NCBI RefSeq assembly: GCF_030272615.1
Contig: NC_081406.1
Location: forward strand, 164,345,521 to 164,409,520
Length of the DNA: 64,000 nucleotides
From: Cryptomeria japonica
Lineage: Eukaryota; Streptophyta; Pinopsida; Cupressales; Cupressaceae
Reading direction: 5' to 3'
Each line of letters starts with the position of its first letter. Position 1 is the first letter of the stretch. Shown in pieces: positions 45,538-57,900 of this stretch. Below the pieces are notes generated by a model that did not search any database, had not been told where the DNA came from, and saw only the letters and a program-made list of their open reading frames with translations. The translations under genes were made by a program, and so were the position numbers.

Positions 45538-47041
45538 TGTTGGCAATATTACATTATAACAGACAATGAAAGATTGTTGACATTTCAATAAGGATATTGA
45601 GAAGGTTATTGATGATTATGGACATAACTGATTAAAGATGTTTTACTATCTTGATATTATTATTTTGTCATTGATGTCAAGAAATTGATTTTCTAATTCA
45701 GTATGATGTTGCCATATCTTGAGAAGTATGATATGAAGCTTATATAGAAGCCGGTATAAGACACATGAAAGAATATGATGAATAAAGGGATGAATAAGGT
45801 ATTCAATGGGCAACTACTATCGAGTCAGACAATGATGTTTTAGATTGTTTTAACATCATACATATGTTGTAAAATGTAAAGGTTAATACTATACTATGTT
45901 ATCAGGAAAAGAACCTAGTCGGTAAACCCTAAGGTTATCGCTATCCATTAATGAAGGCAGAATGTCTACCGAGTGAAGTTTAGTATTCACCGAGTTGTAA
46001 CCGAGCTATAACAAAATGCATTAAATTTTTACATGTGGTATTTAATGAAAGAAGCTGATGAGCTAGAGTGGATCAATGATTGGTAAGCCATGGAAGTAGT
46101 TTGTTAACGAATCTAAGGCAATGGAAAGTCGGCATGAAGATCTACAGCTCACATTGAACTGCAATACCCTGGCACAAGTTCCAAGACTATTATGCAAGTT
46201 CCAAGGCTGGGTAAAATGTTTTCAGATCGAAAGATGCATTGAACCTAGACAAGATTGAAGAACTGATGGCTATGATTGATCATGGGAAATGTGATCAAGG
46301 AGATTAAGCGGTTACCTAATTGTTTATAAATAGGAAACTGTTGATAAACAAGGCATGCGGGCAAGTGTATGCATAGGGATGCTACATAGTGATTACCAAG
46401 CATAGAAGCTTGAAGACCTGTTAGAATAATAGAGTATAGAAGCTCAGCAGATAAACAAGATTAGTTCTATGTCTAGATTGTATTGAACAAATAGGAATCT
46501 GCTTTAGCATTTTAGATGTGAAGTTGCAGATAGATTTTATTACTATTATATTGTGAAAGTGACAGAAAATCTCTTAACCGAGTGGACTTAACAGTCTTAT
46601 ATGTAAATACTCTAGCAAGGTGACATTCTAATTGAGTGTTTGAAATCATTTGACAAGGTCACTTCTAATAGAGTGAAGATCCTAAGAGATCTAAGGGAAA
46701 TCCCTTAACTGGGTCACATCTAGCAATGTGTTTGTAATCTTTAATAGGATTTTCTTTTAACTGAGCATACTCTAGAAGAGTATATTTCTTAGTGGGTCTG
46801 AAATCCCACAGCGGTTTTTCCCTATTTAGGTTTCCATGTTAAATCTAGTGTTATGAGGTTTATATTTTTTATATGCTTTTTAAGTTATCATGTTTGATAG
46901 TTTTGATTATATCACTGATATATATGTTACCAAGGTTGAATCTGATGTTTTAATGGATGATTAAGTTTGTATGATTCACCCCCCCACCTCTCATCTTGTT
47001 GGCTATTGGTTCTATACTTATATTAAGTATCAGAACTATCA
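45538..47041 (+). repeat. Element E, 5' LTR
   Basis: About 1.5 kb from TGTTGGCA to ACTATCA. Limits are inferred from the primer site and from the break in D-family homology, since the second LTR is not visible. Confidence 0.75.
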
Positions 47042-47043
47042 AT

Positions 47044-47055
47044 TGGTATCAGAGC
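47044..47055 (+). other. Primer binding site of element E
   Basis: TGGTATCAGAGC, exact initiator-tRNA-Met type, two bases inside the LTR. Confidence 0.93.
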
Positions 47056-47105
47056 TTTGGACTCCGGAAGGAAAGTTTAAAGGCACTTGAGTTAAAGATC
47101 CAAAG

Positions 47106-47783
47106 ATGTATAAGAGGGATGCACCGAAGCTGAATAAGTCAAGTTTCTCTACATCGTAGAAAAGGATGAAGCTACATCTATCAGTAGTTGGAGAATATGC
47201 TATATACTATCTAGAGAATGATTTTGTCACACCGAGCACCTATCCATTGACTATGGAAGAGATAAAGGCAAAGCAAGAACATATTCAAGCAATGATTGAA
47301 ATAACATCTGCATTGACCGATTCAGAGTTTAATGATCTAGAAGGTTGCAATGATGCAAAGGCAATGTGGGATAAGCTCATATCTGTATATGGAGGAGATG
47401 AACATGTTCAAAGAGAAAAAGTAGACAGTTTAAGAGGACAACTTGAATCTATGAGGATGAATGAAGGTGAGAACATAACTCACTACAGTACAAGACTAAA
47501 GGAGATTGTCAATAAAATCAAAGGAGTAGGTGGAACTCTTGAAGAAAAAGATATAACACGTAAGTTGTTAAGAACCCTTCTACCAGCTTATGCAATCTGA
47601 GTCTCAGCAATCAATGAATTGAGGTCTGTACCTAATATGCTAGTTTCCTTGGATGCTACTATTGGTAACCTACATGCATTTGAGTTAAGTAATTTTGATA
47701 ACAGTGGATCTTCGGTAAATAAAGTTGAATTTGCATTTAGTTCTTTTCATCTTAATGAATCTAATGATTACAATGAAAGAAAG
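47106..47783 (+). pseudogene. gag: Element E gag (UBN2 type), truncated
   Basis: ATG 47106 (MYKRDAPKLNKSSF), TAG after 17 codons, then a UBN2-type copia gag: ALTDSEFNDLEGCNDAKAMW, DKLISVYGGDEHVQREKVDS, LRGQLESMRMNEGENITHYS, RLKEIVNKIKGVGG. A TGA at 47598 sits where relatives have Arg (ILxVSAINE), a likely CGA-to-TGA change. The same frame runs on to DSSFHLNESNDYNER-like sequence and is cut by the F LTR. The zinc knuckle and pol are missing. Confidence 0.9.
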
Positions 47784-49320
47784 TGTAGACGTCTAAAAAT
47801 GGTCAACGCTTGCGGAGTCATACTTTAACATTTGCGCATTGCCTTATTTTAGGGTTTTTGTGTAGCATTAACAATTCTCCTATGTTGCGCACTTGGTCTT
47901 CATCATTTGCGAGCATTGAGTCCTTCTTCTGCGTTCTTCATTTGTCTCGCTTTCGAATTTGGTCTTGTCGATAATAATCTTTAGTCATGATTTTGGTCAA
48001 TCTTATCCTATTATATCAATGTGCGTGTTCATTTGTCATCATTTTGGACATCGTCAATCCTAATCGATGATAGAATTAGGGTTTTGTCCTTTTCAATCTT
48101 GTCATCTTGCGATCAATTTCTCATCGATCCTTGTCAATCTTTTCAATTTTGTCATTTTGCAATCGATTTGTCATCGATCGTTGTCATTTTCAATCTTGTC
48201 ATCTTGCGATCGATTTGCCATCGATCCTTGTCAATCTTTTCAATTTTGTCATTTTGCGATTGATTTGTCATCGATCGTTGTCATTTTCAATCTTGTCATT
48301 TTGAGATTGATTTGACATCGATCGTCGTCCTTCTCAATCATGTCAATTTGGATTAATTAGTCATTGTTCCTCGTCAATTGGCGCATTTATCAATCAAATC
48401 ATTTATCAGCATTGGTCCTTTATCAAGTCAGAATCATGATCAAATCGATCCTTCAATCAAGACCTAATTGTCATCCTTGCATTTCTAATTCATCTTCTAG
48501 GGTTTCATGATTTATTCATTTAACCTTGTTTGTCATTTCTCCCTCTAGGTTAAATAATTTATTTATTTATCCTAAGTCTTCTTGTCACAATTAGATATTT
48601 ATTTAATTGGCTAATTAATTCCTCTTCTTTTTGTAAATTATTTAATGAATGAAAAAATTATTAATTAATTTACCTAATTTCCTCATTTTCTAATTTTCCT
48701 AAATCCTAATGTCCTCATTTTCTAATTTCCTAATTTCTAATTCATCTAATTTCAATTCTCTCCTAATTTTCTCCTAATTTCATGGGAATGACATAGCAAA
48801 TTTGTCATAATTTGTCATAATTGTCAATCAATCAATTTTCACATAGCAATCTGTCATAATTATCAATCAATCAATTTCGCATAGAAAGTGTCAATTTGTC
48901 ATAATTTGTCATATTTGTCATTCTTGATTTGAAATTTCCTTTCAAATCTCTTCATGCTAATCTTGTCATCTCTCCAATTTGTCTATAAATTGGATGAATT
49001 TCTTCAATCCCAATTAATCACTTTTTCAAATCGATCCCCGAATCAATCACGCTTCTAGTATTCTTGCGCTACCGTCTTGTCAATCTTGCTTTCACATTAT
49101 GCTTATGCACTTGAAGGTGAGATCCACAAAACAAAGCATTTTGAAGGAGAAAGAAGGAAAATGACATCCGCATTTGCAATGGTTTGCATTTGAATTGAAT
49201 GTTTCATTTCCATATCTCTATTGAATGTTTGTAGGTTTTGTTATCATTGCAATTGAGTTTTCGTGATTGAACTAGTCTAATTTGCTATTGCTTTGATGAT
49301 TTCTAGATTCCTATCTAACA
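47784..49320 (+). repeat. Element F, 5' LTR
   Basis: Begins TGTAGACGTCTAAAAATGG within E gag and ends CTATCTAACA before the primer site; about 1.54 kb. The left target pentamer would be GAAAG (47779-47783). The partner LTR is not visible, so the limits rest on these signals. Confidence 0.78.
48060..48340 (+). repeat. 97-bp composite tandem repeat in the F LTR
   Basis: Units of about 97 bp, each made of two related halves (TCAATCTTGTCATCTTGCGA and TCAATTTTGTCATTTTGC types), about 2.5 copies; GATCCTTGTCAATCTTTTCA recurs at 48125 and 48222. Open frames in three registers here come from the repeat. Confidence 0.85.
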
Positions 49321-49325
49321 TTAAT

Positions 49326-49344
49326 TGGTGAACTCGACGTGAAC
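49326..49344 (+). other. Probable primer binding site of element F
   Basis: TGGTGAACTCGACGTGAAC, five bases after the LTR end CTAACA. Starts with the TGG needed to pair with a tRNA CCA end. I cannot name the tRNA with certainty. Confidence 0.65.
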
Positions 49345-51467
49345 TAACCCCCTAACCATGCTTTTGAGTGCTTTTGAGCTGATGTGCAGGTAAAAAACCC
49401 AAGAAACAGGGTAATTCAGGGCTTTCTGGGCACTTCTGCGCTTGTGTAGAAGAGATCTGTGCCTGTGTCAAGTGATTTGCGCTTATGTCAAGGACTTCTA
49501 TGCCTGTGTCAAAGGGATTTTCACCTATGTCAATGCATTCTGCACCTGTGTAAGACATTCTGCGCCTGTGTAAGGCCAGAAACAGAGGTAAAAATTAGTG
49601 ATTTCACTTGCAAAATTACTTTGTTTTGCATTCTGTTCTGGTATTCTAGTTTTATTTGGTACTTATTCTCTATGCAACACCTTGGCATTACACATGGAGA
49701 AGACAAAAATGAAACTACTAACAAATCTTATGCAGGTTCGCTAGTCAAAGACCAAACAAATCAAACTTCTAACTTAGTGATTTTGTAGGTTGCCTTGTAC
49801 TCCAACTAAACTTTGTGTTTGTAATTCATAATTAGGCACCTAGTATGATTGCTAAGTAGGATGGAATAAATGTGTGTTTTCTTTGATTGTCAAGTTTGAC
49901 ATTGGAGTAGGAGAGTATGCTCTCATCCTTCTTAGGGTGATCAGAAATCTAGATCTTCGATACCATTCTCATGGCTCGGATTGTTTGTTACCTTTAGAGG
50001 GCCTGCCTTCCCGACCATTTGCTTTCTTTTGCAAGCAAGTGATAATCATGAGAAGGGAATGACCCAAAGTGAGTATGGCTATAATTCGTTGGCATTCTAA
50101 CTCACTATAAATAAATACCTGATGGGCGAAAGCTTTGAAGGAAGGGTTACATGGGAATTTTAGTTACTTGGGAAGTGATGACCCTTGGACTCTTTCTCAT
50201 ATCAACATCTAAGTAGGGCCTCATGGTCTAAATCATGCTTGTGCGACTACATTTGTTTGGTATCTTGGTGGGCTTAATGTCTCAATCATGCTTGCATGAC
50301 ACCAAGGAGTAACACTTAACAGAAATCCTTACTAAACACCTTGTATTTAGAGGCCAAAAATCCTTCTAGTTGCTTGAGAAGGACAAGTTCAGATACTTGG
50401 AAGAGATACTAAGTTCGCCATGGGGAGATTTCCATGGGGACTGATGCTTGGCTGCCCTGAGAAGTGAGTGTCGTGGAGGGGAGCCCGTGGGGTCAAGCAT
50501 CTATGTATTCTCCTTGAATCTCATAACGAGTCTACCTCTCAAGTACCTACTGTCCAAAGCCTACCATAAGAAATGTGTGAATGAGCATGATTGTTTTGAG
50601 TCTAAGTTAAAATATATTGTCTTCTTTGTTTGTCAAAAGTTGAGTGGTGTCTCATTTCAAAAACAAGACAAATTGATTCAAAACAAGGTTAAACACAAGA
50701 GTATTTCATTCAACAAAGTTCAAAACACCTTCAAACATGGTTGTCAAACATTGTGCAAAATCTTGTCTAAACATTCATGTCACTTAGATTTAGGTTCATC
50801 CTAAGTTTTCTTTTTGCAAGTGCATTGTCAACTACCAAGGTTAGGTTTCACCTAGGTCATACTCCTTTTCATATCAATAAGGGTCATCCATTTGCATATG
50901 TCCTCTTGCATTAGAATAATACCATTTCATAATTCAACCTTAGGTTTTGTCTTAGGTTGACATTGTCATACATTTGCATTTGCATACCCTAGGTCTCTTC
51001 ATTAGGCTTAGGTCATTATCATATCATATTAGGGTCATTTGCATAGTAATTTTCCCTTTGCATATAGTGTCAAAACTAGGTTTTGTCATACTTGAGTAAT
51101 GCAAATCTTTGATAAAACCCTAAGTTATTGTTAGGAAGTCTAGACCTTATCAAACTTTTTTCTTTTTGTCATCAATGTCATTTGGTCAAACCTAGCTTAG
51201 TATCCAAGCATATAGGGGAGACATTGTCATTTTGTCCTTTTGTCACTTGGTCCTTTTGTCCTTTGAGGTCTAGACATCATTTCAATTTTCCTAAGGGTCT
51301 CCTTTTAGATTTGCATTCCAAAAAGTTTGTCAAAATCTTGGATAACAACCAAAAACATAGGTTGCATTCTTGCTATAGATTGCATTTTCATCTATTTAGT
51401 TTGCATTTAGTTGCATATCATACATTATCCTTCAAAATTTCCAAAAATATTGCATTCGCATAGTGAC
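49345..51467 (+). other. Element F leader, gene-free
   Basis: Long untranslated leader. The first 230 bp hold a 20-21-bp repeat array (separate entry). The remainder has short frames (49874-50062, 50448-50804, 51128-51463) without protein signatures. Words of the type 'taggtttngtcttagg' recur between 50800 and 51100. Confidence 0.6.
49436..49577 (+). repeat. Leader array of seven 20-21-bp units, CTGYGCCTGTGT core
   Basis: Seven successive units beginning CTGCGCTTGTGT, CTGTGCCTGTGT, TGCGCTTATGTC, CTATGCCTGTGT, TTCACCTATGTC, CTGCACCTGTGT and CTGCGCCTGTGT. A related array lies at 63555-63672. The open frame through it (49459-49788) reflects the 21-bp period. Confidence 0.85.
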
Positions 51468-54421
51468 ATGCCTGTTGAGACAAGGTTGAAATCTAAGAAG
51501 ATGGGTGAACCAACATATCAACCCATTGACAACATATCAAATTCACAGTTTCAAACTAGTCAAACAGTACAAATTGAAGGTTTGTCAAACACATGATTAC
51601 CACCATATGGAATGGTTCAACTTGGACCACCTCCATTATATGAACCAGTATTTGTACCCATGAAACCAGGACATGGGAGTGTTCCACCAACACCAAGAGG
51701 AAATGCACCTTTTGATTGGAATCAACCAAACCTGCAACATGAAATTCAAACATTACATGAGGAACAAACTCTTTCACAAGGATTTGGTTCAGATCAAGGC
51801 ATTCAATAGGAGGCAAATCCAAATGTCCAACTAGATTCTTCATCAGATTCCGATGCTTCTGATGATGTTGATATGTTCCTTAAAGATCCTAAGATGATGA
51901 AAAAGATGGATAAATTCTTGAACAAGGTCTTTAAGATGTTCCCACAAAAATATCTTGACATGATGAGTAATGTGACCTTCTCAAGTGAGCAAATCAATGT
52001 GCAAAAACAACAGGGTGGTGAGCTGTTAAGTTTCTCTCCGCATCCAAATGAAGAAAATGTGCAAGAAGAAACTCAACCTACCTTGATGAGTAAACGTGCT
52101 TCAAAGGCATTGATAGTGACTATTCCTCAAAAGTCACCATTTGAAATAATAAATAATCCATTATTTAACAAAACACCTATAACACAAGATCAAATGAGGA
52201 CCACACAAATATTGATAGCTGTCCCTCACCAAGAAGTGGTTCCTCGCATGCATAAAATTGGATCAAAATCTAAGATGCAAGAAAACTTCACGATTGGAAT
52301 GCCGGATCTCACCAATGTCCAAAACAATTCCACAATGCAGCAAAGTTCCTATGTCCCATTAAGCTCACAATATTTGCCAAATACTCAATTACCATGTATG
52401 CAAACTATTGTGATAGATCCTTTGATAATGGCGACACAAAGAGCTACAGATAATGATTTGCATCAACAGCAAATGTTGCAACAATTGAGTAATACACAAA
52501 AGGTACAATCAAATGTGCAAACAAACAATGCACAACAACAACAATATCGCATTCAACAACAAGTTGCAGCGCCTTCTGCACCATTACAAGTTAATGCAAA
52601 CTTGCAACCACCACAATGGATTGGACAAACCACACAGCAAGTCAATGCAAGTGCCATATCCCATCTTAAGGAGAAACAACAAAAACCTCCCAAACAGAGT
52701 TTTTTGCAAATGATGGAATTTACACCATGACAACAACAATTGGCACAAAGTCAGCAAATTCTGATTCGTCAGCATCAACAACAACATGTGCCTCAATATG
52801 TGCCAAGACAAACAAGCTATCATACTTCACAACCGTAATTGACGCCTGTGCAATATCAACAACACCCTCAATTGAAATATCAACCTATGATACAAATGAT
52901 GATTCCACCACAAGAAGCACAATAACAAGGTCAATATCAAGGCATGGCACAACCACAACAACAAGAGGTGTACCAAGAACATTATATGTCAGAGACACCA
53001 AAGACGGAAATTTCAGAGCATCAACAACTGATCAGAAACACGATGTATCAACAAAGAGTGCCCACCAGGATTAATGATGGACCTCCAAAATCTGACACAA
53101 TTGCACAACAGATTGAGAAGTTGCAACGACAAGTCGATGCATTGGAAACCAAAGGAACAAAGAAGTTGTACACAGATCAAGATTTATGTCCTAATCCATT
53201 TGACAAGAGCTTGTACATGCCTCCCTTCCCTAAGCATTTTGAGGCACCTAATTTTGAGAAATATAAAGGGAATGGCAATCCAAAAGACCATATTCGAGCA
53301 TTTTTTGTGGCATGTAATGAAGTGAGTTAGGAGGAAACATATTTAATGTGCTTGTTTGCACGAAGTCTCATGGGACAAGCCATGGATTGGTATTCGCATT
53401 TGCCAGGGAATATAAAGACTTGGTCGGAACTGGCTCAAAAGTTTATATCTCACTTCACATTCAACATCGACAGTGACGTGACCATGTCAGATTTATGCAA
53501 CACCAAGAAAAAGCAAGGCGAACCATTAGTGACGTTCTTGCAACAATGACGAAGTCTGTATAGTTGTTCTTCCCTAGATATACCTAAAGAACAACAAGTG
53601 AACTTGTTTATCCAAAATTTGGTCCCAAAAATGATGTATGAACTCAAATTGAAAAGTCCCAGTGCTATTGAGGACTCATTAAGAAAGGGATGAACATTGA
53701 AACTTCTCTTGTAGCTAAGGGAATCATTAAGCTCAATAAAGATAGTGACAACACAAACAATTCAGGGGACAGAAATAGATTTTGGTACAAAAACAAGAAT
53801 GTCACTAATGATGGAGTTGTTGACGCAAGAGCAGTGAATGCAAATCAACCCCCATTCACAATCAAGAAATTGAGTGCTCCTAATATGTTAACTATGGAAC
53901 AAAATCAAACACCAGCGAGCAATGTTACTCAACAGCCGCAGTACCAACAACATACTCAACAATACAATCAACAATATAATCAACAACAAGGTCAGCAACA
54001 AAACCAGCAACGAAAACCTTTCAGATCAAGGGATGAGCCTCCTTGACAATTTATGCCATTGGGAGAGCCTATTGAGTCAGCAATGAAACAATTAATACAA
54101 GCAAAATTTATCAAGTTACCAGATATCAAGGCAGAACCATTTGTAAAGCCGCATTGGTGGAATGATAATGCCTATTATGAATACCATCAGTCGAAAGGAC
54201 ATAAAACTACGTCATGTTTTCAATTGAAACATATGATTCAAGATTTGTTAGATCAAGGAGTAATTGAGGTAGACTTGCCCAACACGACCTCTAACACCGA
54301 TCATACAATTTTCAAGACTCCTTTGCTTGATCATGACAAGGGTAAAGAATCTTCTTTGAACTCTACCCAAATAGCAAGTTATGCAAATACTGGTTATAAC
54401 AATGTCATCAATTATTTTTGA
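51468..54421 (+). pseudogene. gag: Element F gag
   Basis: ATG 51468 (MPVETRLKSKKMGEPTYQPI). The N-terminal 500 codons are Gln-rich and low in complexity. The capsid domain begins at 53200: YMPPFPKHFEAPNFEKYKGN, NPKDHIRAFFVACNEV, ARSLMGQAMDWYSHLPG, WSELAQKFISHFTFN. A one-base frameshift occurs near 53690 (SLRKG to MNIETSLVAKG). After a Gln-rich stretch comes the Tat-type motif YYEYHQSKGHKTTSCFQLKH near 54175, where relatives have a CxxH-GH-C zinc-binding-like motif; here the first Cys seems to be Tyr. Stops near 51594, 51808, 52728, 52837, 52924, 53328, 53548 and 54044. Confidence 0.85.
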
Positions 54422-55570
54422 GCATCAAATGAATATGTTTCCACCCTAAGAATAAAGGGACAAGATCCTTCTTGCGCAGTCACCACTCGTCGATCCAAAA
54501 TAGTCCTGAAAGGAGCTCCTGCAAGTCCTCCCAAACCAACTCCTGCGAATTATTATAATCTCCTAGATCATCTAGGAAAGACACCTACACAAATATCAAT
54601 CCTTGAGTTGTTGAAAATGTCCCCCATGCATCACGCAATCCTAGATAAAGCTTTAATTGAGTCCACTATCCCTACAAACATTGATGCTAACCAGTTTCAA
54701 GCCCGAATTGGACATCTAGCTATTTCCCAACACGCTGCATTTTCTGATAAGGATATTTCTCCTGATAAGCTCCCTCATAATGATCCTTTACATCTTGAAG
54801 TCTTTGTCCATAATTGCAAAATCCGATGAATCTTGATAGATGGCAAAGCAGATCTTAACATTTGTACCTTGAGAATGGTCATTGGCCTTGGTTATACAGA
54901 AAATGACATGGATTCTTCCAAAAGAATAACAATCAAAGCATATGATCATGCTGAGTGCCCATCTAAAGGGATAATTACATTTCCTATCAGAGTCGGTCTA
55001 GTGACAAAAAACACTTTCCTGCAGGTCCTAGACCTCGATCTCCCTTACAATATGATTCTTGGTCGTCCATGGATCCACGCAATGAAAGTAGTTTCATCCA
55101 CTTATCATCAATGTTTAAAATATCCTTACAATGGGATTGAGATAACAATTCCAGGAGATCCTAATCCATTTCAATTTTGTGCTACTCTAAAGGATTCTCC
55201 GCAGCAGCAAGTCCCAGTCAATAGAGAGGCCCACTCACATAGTTATGTGGATCCTAATGAATTGTTAGATGCTGTCAAAGGAAAATTGAAGATACAGGAC
55301 CAAGGATGCAGAGAGTATTCAATGGCTCAAACATTCCTCATCGGGAATTTACCAATATCTCCAAAATCATATGGTAAACCACATTTGTTGCAAAAGGAAC
55401 CTAAGGTAGTCATTCAATATCAACCCCCCACTACATTTACAAGATGGGGTGAACTTGACAAGGAAACTTTGGATGATGATGTCATAGATTGGCTTTATAA
55501 GGATCCAACTGAGACACCACCTATCAGGTTTCCAGTGGAGCAGTATGACAAAGGATTTACTATGCTGTAG
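54422..55570 (+). pseudogene. pol: Element F aspartic protease region
   Basis: Pre-protease part with ISILELLKMSPMHHAILDKA. Active-site region at about 54825: KIRxILIDGKADLNICTLRM, where relatives have DGGSALN; the catalytic Asp is kept but the following Gly-Ser is Lys-Ala. Then ITIKAYDHAECPSKGIITFP and YNMILGRPWIHAMKVVSSTY, the conserved ILGRPW helix. Stops at 54421 and 54830. Same frame as RT. Confidence 0.88.
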
Positions 55571-56251
55571 AAGAAACAATATGATGGTTGTAGTGGCTTA
55601 GGCCCTGACAAGAAAGGAAGGCTAGAACCTATTATACCCAAGATGCGACCTCCAACTTTAGGGTTAGGTTTTGTGCCATTGCAAATTGGACCCTTGTCTA
55701 CCAAAATGACCATGTGTAGAAAGGGGCATGACTCTGATGATGAAACAACACCTGAGGATACCCGACCCGAAACTGATTCCAATGAATGGGAGTGGAGTTC
55801 TTTTTCTTCTATCTCCTATGCTCTTGACAATGTTTTCCTTGACCCTGATGATTTGCCCATGGAAGACAAACATGAAATAACTCCCCCTCCTAAAACATGT
55901 CCTAATGCTTGGATAGAGTCATTCTGGGATCCAAGCTCTGAATCAGATGCGAGTAGCTCAGACAGTGATACCATAGACGTTTACATCTTTACCATCTTGG
56001 CCCTCTCCCTCCTTAAAACCAATGATGACATGCCCCTTGTCTATCCACAACTTATCCAACATGACCAACAAGAACCACTCACATTGGATTGTTTTCAAAC
56101 TGACGAAGCAATTGCAGAATTCCTTGGACTATGGGAAGGCATACCACAAGGTGATCATAAGGCAGGATTTGCTATTGATCTAGATTCCACAACATATTTT
56201 GGGGAGTCAACTCAATCTTCCAGTCATCAAAATGAAAAAAGAAAATAAAAA
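55571..56251 (+). pseudogene. pol: Element F protease-RT linker
   Basis: Acidic, poorly conserved linker: MRPPTLGLGFVPLQIGPLST at 55643, then runs rich in Asp, Ser and Pro, including FLDPDDLPMEDKHEITPPPK. No catalytic motif. Ends with a TAA at 56246. Similar linkers before RT are usual in this lineage. Confidence 0.75.
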
Positions 56252-57355
56252 GTGCAAAATCAAAAAGATAGGTCTTTGAGTGAAAACTGTAAGGCACTCT
56301 CTAATCATACAAAAGTAAAAATAAAAGACGTACCTGCGGGTGAAAACCTCTCTAAGGCACCCAAGGGTGGAAGAGTGGACATACCCCTATCAAGTCAGGA
56401 TAGATCAACATTTCTTGTGGAAATGACCAAAGAAATCAATTTGGGTACACCTGATAACCCTAAGGTCATTCATTTCACTGCTTCTTTATCAAAACAGGAA
56501 AAGATAGATTTTGTCAATTTCTTTCTTGAGAAAAAGATCAGTTTTGCGTGGTCCTATGCAGATATGCCTGGCCTTGATCCGGAATTAGTCCTTCATCACC
56601 TACCATTAAAAGCAGATGCCAAGCCTATCAAACAAAAACTCAGAAAGATGCATCCCCAGGTGGCTCTTTTGGTCAAGGTAGAACTGAAAAAATTACTAGA
56701 TGTGGGCTTTATCAGACCCATTGATTATGCAGACTAGATTTCAAATTTGGTACCAGTTAGCAAAGTAACTGGGGGCATCAGAATCTGTACAGATTTTAGG
56801 GATCTCAATAAAGCATGCCCTAAAGATGACTTTCTGCTGCCAAATATAGACATCATAGTTGACATGACAGCTGGATATGAGATGCTCTCATTGATGGATG
56901 GTTTCTCTGGCTATAACCAAATTCGCATTGCTCCTGAAGATCCACATAAGACTGCATTCACCTATGCTTGGGGTACCTATTGTTGGAATGTGATGCCCTT
57001 TGGTCTTAAAGATGCTGGCACAACATATCAAAGAGCGATGATGACAATTTTCCATGATTTCATGCATACTTTGATGGAAGACTATGTTGATGACTTATTA
57101 TGCAAATCTGTCACAAGAGATAGTCATCTAGCCGTCCTGGGCACAATCTTTGACCGAATGGAGACCTACAAGCTCAGACTCAATCCAAAGAAGTGTGTCT
57201 TTGGTGTCACAGCCGACAAATTACTCGGGTACATTATTTCTCACAGAGGCATCGAAGTCGACCCTACCAAGGTTAAAGCAATAATGGATATGCCTCCTCC
57301 TTCCAATCTCCATCAATTAAGAAGTTTGCAAGGAAAGCTACAGTCGATCTGCTGA
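56252..57355 (+). pseudogene. pol: Element F reverse transcriptase
   Basis: Starts in FAWSYADMPGLDPELVLHHL and continues with GGIRICTDFRDLNKACPKDD, LSLMDGFSGYNQIRIAPED, WNVMPFGLKDAGTTYQRAMM and the active site YVDD at 57083-57094. Both Asp are present. A TAG at 56736 lies where relatives have Trp (DWISN), and a TGA at 57353 where Arg is expected. The sequence ends in the connection region LHQLRSLQGKLQSI. Confidence 0.93.
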
Positions 57356-57900
57356 TTTATAGCTCAATTAGCAAACAAATGCCATCCATTCCAGCATTTA
57401 TTGCATACAGGTGTCACTTTTAAATGGACTGAGCAATGTCAATCAACATTTCAAGCTCTCAAGGATTATCTACTATCGCCACCTATTCTAATGCCTCCTA
57501 TAGAAGGAAAGCCATTTATATTGTATATTTCTGCAACTGAAATGACACTAGGAGTTCTCTTGGCCCAACAGGATGAGAACAACAAAGAGCAATCTATTTA
57601 TTATATCAGCCGGACACTAGTGGGCTATGAGCTGAATTATTCAACTATTGAATGAGCATGTTTAGCAGTGGTCTTTGCAACACAAAAGCTTCGACACTAT
57701 ATGTTAAGTCCTCAGATATTGCTAGTTGCAAAAATTGATCCTTTGAAATACTTGCTTAGTAGGGCAGCTTTGACGGGTCACCTAGCAAAGTGGGTTATGA
57801 TCCTCAATGAGTTTGATATTGAGTACATGGAGTGAAAGGCAATAAAAGGACAAGTCATAGAAGATCAACTTGTAGAGGCTCCTATTTATGATGATCATCC
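57356..57900 (+). pseudogene. pol: Element F first RNase H (RT-linked)
   Basis: FKWTEQCQSTFQALKDYLLS, then ILYISATEMTLGVLLAQQDE, YYISRTLVGYELNYSTIE, a TGA, and ACLAVVFATQKLRHYM. The first catalytic Asp position reads SATE, without Asp, as is common for the degenerate first RNase H of Tat elements. The Glu is kept. DPLKYLLSRAALTGHLAKWV and FDIEYM follow, with a second TGA near 57835. Confidence 0.85.

Larger units (their letters stand above)
45538..47783 (+). mobile_element. Element E: Ty1/copia retrotransposon, 5' part
   Basis: Starts TGTTGGCAATATTAC inside the D-family LTR. LTR 45538-47041, primer site 47044, gag from 47106. Cut by element F at 47784. The C-rich run and 'GAACTATCA, AT, TGGTATCAGAGC' junction is standard for copia. 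Pol and 3' LTR are not in the window. Confidence 0.85.

Noticed and set aside
48021-48315. Three overlapping plus-strand frames rich in Cys, Phe and His
   Set aside because: They arise from the 97-bp LTR repeat, whose unit lacks stops in several registers.
49459-49788. Cys-rich small secreted-peptide-like frame
   Set aside because: Heptad pattern is produced by the 21-bp leader repeat; no signal peptide, and it lies between primer site and gag.
50448-50804. 118-codon frame in the F leader
   Set aside because: No similarity to a known protein pattern, ordinary leader composition, and gag clearly starts at 51468.
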